DNA of 64,000 nt from Dendrolimus kikuchii. Lineage: Eukaryota > Arthropoda > Insecta > Lepidoptera > Lasiocampidae. The translations under genes and the position numbers were made by a program. How positions within the stretch are numbered: the first letter of the stretch is position 1; every line of letters starts with the position of its first letter. A model generated the notes under the pieces. That model did not search any database, had not been told where the DNA came from, and saw only the letters and a program-made list of their open reading frames with translations. Shown here piece by piece: positions 57,397 to 64,000 of the stretch. The stretch lies in the NCBI GenBank assembly GCA_019925095.2, contig CM034402.1:6955501-7019500 (forward strand). The letters are read 5' to 3'.

Positions 57397-58567
57397 CTAG
57401 TGCTGGTAAGAGATGGCGGGAGAGGAGAAGGTAACTTGGGATAAGGGGGCGGCGCCGTAGGCGACCTTGGCTACGGGTGCGGCGTAGGCAAGTTTGGTAA
57501 CGGGAGCGGCATAGGTAACTGGAGCGGCGTAAGCAATTTTGGTGACTGGGGCAGGTGCATAGGCGATCTTAGTCACGGGTGCAGGGGCATAGGCGTACTT
57601 GGTCACAGGGGCGGCAGCATATGCGATCTTCGCGGGCTGTGCGACAGGGTGGCCCTCATAACGTACGTTCGCGTTGAAACCGTTCACTTTGTCGGAGGTG
57701 TATTCCACAATGCGTTGAACACCGTCGGGTTGTACTAGGGAGTAGTATCCTTGTACAGCATCACCGTTACGAGCCTCTTTCTGTTCCTTGATGTCACCGG
57801 TGTGGTCGTCACGGACGGAGTAAGCGAATTCATACTGGGCAGGTGCCTCAGGTTCTGAATAAATCACCTTGGTGAGAGGAGCCAAGGGGATGGCAGAAGC
57901 CGCAACGGCGAGGGAGAGGACGACGAAGATCTGAAAATAATTTAAATACTCTTACACTGCGTACATAAGTTCTTTAAACGTTACGTTTAAAATACCTTTG
58001 TATTTTAAAGTAGATAATTACGGCCTTACTTATAATCGTTTCTTAAATTTAAAGAAACTGTTCAGCAACTGATTAGTGAAAATATTACCCATAAACTCCT
58101 TTTTAGTCAAATATTTTGGGTACAACCTACGTTAATCATTCAAATTTCGTTTATCTCTTCTCCTCTTAGGTAAACAACAGGTAATACACGTTTTTAGTTA
58201 AAAAAAAAAGATATTCATTGATTAGGGTCTGCTTCTGATTCTCTTACTTAAATGATGGCTAACCGTTTCTTAACGAGATTATTATAAGTAAGGCCTTAAG
58301 TTAACACTAAAGCTTGCCTAATCCATTACCTATATTACAACAATTTAGAATATTTTGGTTTCATTGCATGTTATTTACATTGTCCAAATAATTGATACCT
58401 TATGTGCAATGAGATTTGTAGGGATTTAAATACATACAAGATATTTCTCCTAGACGATATTTAGGTCGCCTTTTATATATATCTAAGTTTTATGTATGCT
58501 ATCACCATTCTACCGCCTATATGTCCATGACTGCTATCAACAATATATAAGAAAACTGGCCTATAAC

Positions 58568-58616
<49 letters not shown>

Positions 58617-59389
58617 CTACTACATATATAAAAATGAATCCCTACTTCCCTTGGTCACGCCATCACGCGTGAACGGCGGGACCGATTTCGCTAATTCTTT
58701 TTTGTTGTGTTTGTTATTGTTAGGTGAAGGTTCTTATGAAAGAAAATAAATTAAGGAAATTGCGCGGAAAATTAGAAAATTTAAGAATACTTAACCACCA
58801 TATAAAATTATTTCTAATCTAACCTTAGCGCTTTCGACAATATGAAGTTTTTTAATGTAACCTTATGACGTTTGACATAGAATTGACAGAATGCATGCCG
58901 CAAATATCGTCAAAGAGGATGTAAAAGAAAACTGAATATCGTTTAAAACAGATGCTTCGGTCGGAGTTATTTTATTGATAAAATACATGTAAAATAATTA
59001 ATTTAGCTGTAATCGGGTTCCAATATTTAGGTGAAATTATTTTTACATGTTTTCAAGTGGGTCCCGGGATGGTCCAGATTATAGATCTACTGGTAGGTGG
59101 CAAAGCTAAAGTCTTCCTAAATGGTGGGACCTATTTTGATGATTTTTTTGTTTTTCTTAAAGTGGATTCGAGAATGGTTTAAATTAACTATTGGTCTCGG
59201 TAAATGTCGCTGCAACCGGGTTTTAGATTTTTATTCCTAAAGGCAGGGCAACGTCTGCCGGGTACAGCTTAAAAAGAATATCTAAGGAACGCTAGTTTAT
59301 CTAGAGCTAAAAAAATAATATATCGCCACTTCCATTACCAAAAGATATGTATTGCAAATATGTATATGTCAGCTCACCTTAGTTGCCAT
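57397..59389 (-). CDS. RR-2 cuticle protein, copy 2
   Basis: Coding exons 59389-59378 (MATK) and 57930-57397, giving 181 aa. The protein is the same as copy 1 except Ala to Thr in exon 1 and Ala to Thr in an APVxYAAP unit of the tail. Signal peptide, RR-2 domain and repeat tail are as in copy 1. The intron (1447 bp) is twice as long as in copy 1 because a MITE at 58021-58296, a (TA)n tract and a Helitron were added. The coding exon is about 99% identical to copy 1 while the intron interiors are clearly diverged or rearranged, which points to gene conversion or strong purifying selection plus recent duplication. It is presumably expressed in the same epidermal setting, since the promoter is conserved. 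Confidence 0.95.
58021..58296. mobile_element. MITE inside the intron of cuticle copy 2
   Basis: Ends GGCCTTACTTATAAT and, reversed, GGCCTTACTTATAATAATCT, with an approximate TTA target duplication, as PIF/Harbinger MITEs have. Copy 1 has uninterrupted related sequence at this point (AAAGTAAATCAGTTAAAACTG, about 52595-52616), so the insertion came after the duplication. Confidence 0.75.
58569..58612. repeat. (TA)n microsatellite
   Basis: About 21-22 TA units. It lies directly before a Helitron that begins TATATATAAAAATGAATCCC. Confidence 0.9.
58613..59275 (+). mobile_element. Helitron in the intron of cuticle copy 2
   Basis: The 5' part has the phrase ACGGCGGGACCGATTTCGCTAATTC and the 3' end GGCAGGGCAACGTCTGCCGGG, the hairpin shared with 56163 and 35490. 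No helicase frame. The final CTAG is degraded. Confidence 0.65.
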
Positions 59390-59440
59390 TATGCTTTGAT
59401 TGTCGTTGCTCGACTGTGCTATTTCTTATCACTACTTCAG

Positions 59441-59541
59441 TTTTTATACCTCAATGCTCCAGCGCGCGAACTTGTCGCAGCGATATACAACCAGCCTGGG
59501 GCGCTAATTAAGCTCCACAATTGATTGTGAGGTGAAGGTCA
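59441..59541 (-). promoter_or_regulatory. Promoter of cuticle gene copy 2
   Basis: TATAAAAA at 59441-59448 (minus strand), 52 bases before the ATG exactly as in copy 1. GAAGGTCA at 59534-59541 is in the same place, and the 100 bases between are closely similar to copy 1. Confidence 0.6.
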
Positions 59542-59645
59542 TATACTGGTCTTAAGTTGATCTACAAAATTGAACTACTGTATGCAGTATTCGTAAATAT
59601 ATTGCAGGCAATTCTCTATACTTTAACGTGTATATGTCGTTGCTA

Positions 59646-59880
59646 CAAACTTAGTGGTTAGCGCAGTCTCGTCCTAAACTCAAAAGGCCTCGAATCTTGA
59701 TCGGAAAGCGTGCACCACTCAGGCAGTTTTCTTAGTTAATGTACATATTGTTACAATTACCACGTGCTTATGGTCAAGGAAAACATCGTGATGAAACCTG
59801 CATGTTGCGATAACCGATGTGTGAAACCCGCCAATCTACCTTAGATAAGCATGGCGGGTATACGAGCCGTTCCCCGTATA
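59646..59880 (+). mobile_element. SINE-C, most complete copy
   Basis: Starts with AGTGGTTAGCGCAG (A-box-like) and continues through GGTCAAGGAAAACATCGTGATG and CATGTTGCGATAACCGATGTG. The last phrases are widespread in lepidopteran SINEs. The B box is degraded. Confidence 0.65.
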
Positions 59881-61390
59881 TATGAATTATTGTTATATAT
59901 CTTTACTAATATACATTTGTGCAACTGAATTGATTTCAATAAATTAGTATAACACTTTTCGAAAATATCAAAATTAAGCAAGTGAGTAGCAGGCGACTAT
60001 CCATGAATGCTTTCGTAGAGGTGAAATACGTCCACTATTTTCTTCATTTGGTTTATATTAATCATATTCTTCATATTTAAAAAACTTCTCAACTGATAAT
60101 TTTCAAACCACTTTTCATTGAAAGAACTGTTGAAGCTCTACAACTTCTAATTGAAATAAATAAATCGACAAACAAATACACACATTGGGAATCCAGGGTC
60201 GAGTTTATCCGAGGGTGTAAAAGATGCGTAGTACCCGGGAGTAGGGGATCAGGGAGCAAGTCGATTGATTTTAATAAAGAAGTCATTAAAAAACATCGTC
60301 ATGATTTTTCAATATCTGACTAACGACTGTATGTATAACTCTCAGTTAAACATACTATATCAATGTGTAGCGCCATATCACATCTTTCTGTCAAATTTCA
60401 TCATGTTAAACCCATTCGTTTTTGAAAAAGATGACACAAAATATCAGGCATACCTGAAGAATGCACAAAGGTTCCTTTTTGGGAAAAAATCTTAAAAATT
60501 AAATGCTATATTTCTTTGTTGGTACCCGGCGTCCAATATGCTTAAGGTAACCCTATTTATGTGTATCCCCAAGCTAAGCAAGTTAAGCTTATGTTATGGG
60601 TGATATACAATGGACCACTTTGGGTTCGATTCCAGACATCCAAACCATAGTAACTAACGTAAAGAACCTTTACGGAATTTGTCAGGCCAGGAATCGAACC
60701 CGGAGCCTCTGTGTTTTAGTGAGCTCAGCCGGCAAAGCCTTAGCCCACTCAGTAACTTACTTACTTAACTTAGTTCAAAATCTAAAGGCCCGGCATAACA
60801 TTTACGACTCCAGAACTTGATTTATAAACAGGCAAAATTCTTTCAAAATCTGATACACGACTATACGTATATACTCTACTACTATAGGTATATACTAAAG
60901 TGTGCACCCTACAGTTAGGTATATATATATATAGCGGCCACCCTTAATATTTAATTGTTTCGCGATTTCATTACATAATTGTAACATCGCATAGATTACT
61001 ATCTTCCTGTTAAATTTCTTTCATATATATCCAGTAGTTTTGGAGAAAAAATACTGTGGTGTACAAAGACAGATAGACGTGATAAAAGTATGAGAGTTCC
61101 GTTTCACCAAAATGATTACGAAATCCTAATAATTGCTAAAGTGCGTAGTGAACTGTTTAGTATTTGTCATTTGGCTACGCTTCAAAAGTGCACCGAAAAC
61201 GACTCCATCAAATCAACTATGCAATTTTAAAACCTAGCAACTGGTATTGTTCTTTAAATTAACGTTTATGCATTTATCATCTTGTTGGGCATTTGCTGAT
61301 GTCTTAGGCTTATAAAAACATGTAAAGACTATCAAAATATAGTATTGATCCCAATAAGACTAATAAATAATTTTGGAATAGTATATCGTT
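59881..61390. other. Intergenic region, SINE-B copy inside
   Basis: No gene recognised. A reverse SINE-B copy occupies about 60540-60770. The rest is AT-rich; a run of TA near 60918-60932 is the only simple repeat. Confidence 0.35.
60540..60770 (-). mobile_element. SINE-B, tRNA-derived, reverse copy
   Basis: On the minus strand: a tRNA-like head (GGCTAAGGCTTTGCCGGCTGAG, then GGGTTCGATTCCTGG B box), then the family tail GTATATCACCCATAACATAAG and CTTGGGGATACACAT. Same family as 18667-18925. Confidence 0.7.
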
Positions 61391-61392
61391 TT

Positions 61393-61568
61393 ATCCGTAC
61401 AGGAACGGAGAAAGAATACAATTTCCTGCAGCCGGGCGGCCTGTCGTAAGAGGCGACTTAACAACCCACAGCGAGGTGGTAGGGCATTTGCCCGACTGGA
61501 TGGCTACCACCCCTGGTCTAAAGTATGCCGCCATAACAACCTTGAGTTGTGTTCCGGTATTAGTGACC
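61393..61568 (+). mobile_element. SINE-A 5' part, cut by an R1-type LINE
   Basis: Long form of the family, from ATCCGTACAGGAACGGAG to TTCCGGTATTAGTGACCA, then abruptly the LINE's poly-A end. The missing 3' half should lie beyond the right edge of the window. Confidence 0.75.
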
Positions 61569-64000
61569 ATTTTTTTTATTACAAGGGGAAATCCGTTTGC
61601 GGACCCCCCGCCGGGGAGACTTCGGCGGGGGAGTGTGGGACTCGCCGGCTAGAGGAGCCGGAATACCCACTAAAACCCCTTGGTGCCACCTGACGCCATG
61701 AGCCGGGGTCACGGGATATGCGTGAGCTTTTCTTCCGCGACCCCGGCTGGCGTGGGCCCACCCCAGCACTGGGGCAGGCCTCTCCGTACTCATAATTGAG
61801 GGGCGCGCGCGGGCACTGACGCGCCCCCTACTCGGCGGCCTTAGATGCGGGTGACGGCCTTATAGCCTCCCCTGACCGTCACCCGCGCCGCGCGTTCATG
61901 GCGGCCGGAGGTCCGTATTCCTCCGGCGCCGAGACCGGTTATTGCGGCGGGAGAGGAGCGCGGCTGCTCGCTCTCTCTCCCGCTCCGCCGCCTCCTTTGC
62001 GGACATGACTGCCTCGCAAAAGGAGGCGACGGCGTCCCATTCAGGTTGGCCCCCGACCATGGCCTGGACCACGGCCGGGAGCGACAGGTCTGGTCCGATG
62101 TTTGCGCCGAGGACACGGCGCTCCCCATCCCAGGCTGGACACTCCTGCAGAGTGTGCAACGCCGTGTCCTCGACGCTGGCACTGCAGTGCTGGCACCCTG
62201 ACGACGACTCACGCCCTATCCGACACAGGTACCGGCCGAAGCAGCCGTGCCCGGTCAGTACCTGCGTCTGGCGGAACGTCAGGGTGCCGTGCCTCCGGTC
62301 AATCCATTGTGGCAGGACGGGCCTTACTGCCTCTATGGTCCTATGACCGGCGCTGGGGTGCGCAAGTCGGTTCCGCCATCCCACCATGAGATCCTGCCGG
62401 AACTCCGCCCTTTTAGCCTCGATTTCCCGAGGCGCAGGACGGAAGTCCCGACTGAGGGCGTCCTTGCGCCAATCGTACACGGCCGCAAGGACGCGCGCCT
62501 CTAGGTCCCATGGTGGGGATCCGGCTAGGAGGGAGGCCGCCTCGAAGGAGATCGTACGATACCCCCTTATAGCCCTGACGGCCAGCACGCGCTGCGGACG
62601 TCGCAGCAACGCGGCGTTCTTGGCCGTCAGGGACTCCGCCCATATCGGGGCCCCGTATAGGGCCATGGATCGTACGACCCCCTCATAGAGTTTTCGGCAC
62701 GGCGCGCCGGGCCCCCCCACATTGGGGACGAGCCGTGATAGGGCGCCGGCTGCCCCCATGAGCCTGGGGGCCAGTCGCTTGAAGTGTGCCGAAAACTCCC
62801 ATCGGCTGTCGAGGACGAGTCCGAGATATTTCATCGTCGTCCCGACGCCGATGGTGGTGCCTCCCACTGTGATACTCAAGCCCGGAGGTGGCTTGTTCCG
62901 AGGCCCGTGGAACACCACAGCCTCGGACTTGTGGAAGGCCACCTCCAGACCGAGTCGCCGGATCCTATCGATTACGTGCGCAACCCCAGCAGTGGCCAGT
63001 AGGCCCGCCTGCCGGTGGGTCCGTCCACGGGCCGCAACCAACGTGTCATCGGCGTAACACGTGATGCTGACACCGTGGAGGACCGCACCGCGTATGGTCC
63101 AATCGTATGCGATGTTCCACAGGAGCGGGCCCAGCACCGACCCCTGCGGAACACCGCACGTCATTTCTCGCCGACCCCAGCTGGCTAGCTGACCCGGGTA
63201 TACGACGGCCCTCACCGAGAGGTAGTCACCGATGACTCTGCGGAGGTAGGTCGGCACCCCGTGGTAGCGGAGTGCCTCCTTGATGCAGCTCCAGGGCAGG
63301 GAGTTGAAGGCGTTGGCGATGTCGAGAGACACCGCCAACAGCACCCCGCCCTGGGAGATCGCTTCCTCCGCCTGGCTCTTTACACGGCGTATGGCGTCCA
63401 CAGTGGAGCGCCCCTGGCGGAAACCGAACTGGTTCTCCGCCAGATCCGGCCCTTCTTCTCCGAGGTGCCGGACGAGACGGTTCACGAGCACTCGCTCCAG
63501 CAGCTTAGCCACCTCGTCCAGCAACACTATGGGCCGGTAGGCGGACGGAGAGTCCGCCGGGCGCCCCTCCTTCCTGAGCAGGACCAGTTTGCCGGTCTTC
63601 CACCGGGTGGGAAACCGGCCCTGCTGCAGGCACGCCGTGAAGAGCCACGTCAATCGGGACTCCAGGGCGCCGTGGGATAGAACCCACGCGCGCCCTGGTA
63701 TGCCGTCGAGACCGGGGGCGGTGTTCTTGGCCTTCAGCCTCAACACCGCCGCCCCCAGTTCTTCCCGGGTCACTGCGGGCACTTGGTCTTGCTCCACGCT
63801 GGGCTCCGGCGATGGCGGTGCCATCGCGGGAGGCGGGTGCTCGGCCCTCGAGGGGAACAGAGCGCCAACGATGTCGGCCACCTGGGGTGGGGGGAGACTC
63901 TGGGTCAGCGGAGGCGCCCATGGTCGGAGCTTATTCCGGACCAGATGGTAAGGGCGCCCCCAGGGATCGTTGTCCAGCGTCCCCAAGAGTTCCACCCACG
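61569..64000 (-). mobile_element. R1-type LINE, 3' part, open at window edge
   Basis: The 3' end is at 61569 with a short A-rich tail (minus strand AATAAAAAAAA). A 3' untranslated region of about 320 bp follows, then the open frame. The strong GC content contrasts with the AT-rich host. The 5' part lies beyond the window. An R1-like identity rests on the protein motifs of the frame. Confidence 0.85.
61896..63995 (-). CDS. Reverse transcriptase (ORF2) of an R1-type LINE, partial
   Basis: 699 residues readable without a break, open at the window edge; the true start is outside. Motifs: KNTAPGLDGIPG and YRPIVLLDEVAKLLE (RT start), NQFGFRQGRSTVDAI, SLDIANAFNSLPW, GVPQGSVLGPLLWN, catalytic YADD (codons 63045-63056), MKYLGLVLD, and a C-terminal CxxC...H..C finger (CQHCSASVEDTALHTLQECPAW) typical of the R1/I-type group. 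The tail is rich in Arg/Glu. ORF2 nicks target DNA and copies LINE RNA there. The endonuclease is not in the window. The absence of stops over 2.1 kb suggests a recent insertion. Confidence 0.85.
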   Translation of the reverse strand: MELLGTLDNDPWGRPYHLVRNKLRPWAPPLTQSLPPPQVADIVGALFPSRAEHPPPAMAPPSPEPSVEQDQVPAVTREELGAAVLRLKAKNTAPGLDGIPGRAWVLSHGALESRLTWLFTACLQQGRFPTRWKTGKLVLLRKEGRPADSPSAYRPIVLLDEVAKLLERVLVNRLVRHLGEEGPDLAENQFGFRQGRSTVDAIRRVKSQAEEAISQGGVLLAVSLDIANAFNSLPWSCIKEALRYHGVPTYLRRVIGDYLSVRAVVYPGQLASWGRREMTCGVPQGSVLGPLLWNIAYDWTIRGAVLHGVSITCYADDTLVAARGRTHRQAGLLATAGVAHVIDRIRRLGLEVAFHKSEAVVFHGPRNKPPPGLSITVGGTTIGVGTTMKYLGLVLDSRWEFSAHFKRLAPRLMGAAGALSRLVPNVGGPGAPCRKLYEGVVRSMALYGAPIWAESLTAKNAALLRRPQRVLAVRAIRGYRTISFEAASLLAGSPPWDLEARVLAAVYDWRKDALSRDFRPAPREIEAKRAEFRQDLMVGWRNRLAHPSAGHRTIEAVRPVLPQWIDRRHGTLTFRQTQVLTGHGCFGRYLCRIGRESSSGCQHCSASVEDTALHTLQECPAWDGERRVLGANIGPDLSLPAVVQAMVGGQPEWDAVASFCEAVMSAKEAAERERERAAALLSRRNNRSRRRRNTDLRPP

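Noticed and set aside
62000..63951. Several plus-strand frames of 85-139 codons
   Set aside because: Shadows of the GC-rich LINE reverse transcriptase on the minus strand.

Overview
The window is eukaryotic nuclear DNA from an insect, almost certainly a moth or butterfly (Lepidoptera). It is AT-rich, its genes are split by GT-AG introns, and roughly half or more of it is transposable-element sequence of kinds typical of lepidopteran genomes: short Helitrons, several SINE families, a gypsy element, R1-type and other LINE pieces, and many fold-back MITEs. No prokaryotic gene, CRISPR array, tRNA or rRNA gene was seen.

Five host genes can be assembled exon by exon. (1) A SCAMP (secretory carrier membrane protein) gene on the + strand, 2447-16674, 7 coding exons, 344 aa. 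(2) RBM22, a spliceosomal zinc-finger/RRM protein, on the - strand, 32197-27934, 7 exons, 402 aa. (3) WDR61 (SKI8), a WD40 subunit of the Ski and PAF1 complexes, on the + strand, 34034-44871, 6 exons, 312 aa; its 5' end faces that of RBM22 across about 1.8 kb. (4) and (5) Two nearly identical RR-2 cuticle-protein genes on the - strand, 53201-51967 and 59389-57397. They have the same two-exon layout, the same TATA-box-to-ATG distance and exon 2 sequences differing at 5 positions. In all three housekeeping genes every exon joins in frame and no defect was seen.

The rest is mostly mobile-element archaeology. SCAMP intron 2 holds a three-level nest: a SINE inside a Tc1/mariner-type element with a D-D-82-E catalytic spacing, itself inside a MITE whose undisturbed relative lies at 21.7-22.1 kb. 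WDR61 intron 5 holds a 4.6 kb gypsy retrotransposon with two identical 156-bp LTRs and a 5-bp target duplication, inserted in a decayed mariner. The 53.7-56.5 kb stretch between the cuticle genes carries a decayed jockey-like LINE split by a solo LTR, followed by a Helitron. The right edge (61.57-64 kb) is the 3' part of an R1-type LINE with an open reading frame, inserted in a SINE. SCAMP intron 3, 18-27 kb and 44.9-51.9 kb are gene-poor and hold MITEs, SINE pieces and LINE/hAT remnants.

I found no convincing previously undescribed biological system. The strongest leads are the nested insertions (relative dating), the recently active gypsy element with one premature stop, the sequence homogenisation of the cuticle genes with a shared nuclear-receptor-like promoter half-site, a possible alternative SCAMP start, and a perfect 25-bp hairpin at 11134-11197. 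All family assignments come from reading the sequence and recalling families; no search was run.
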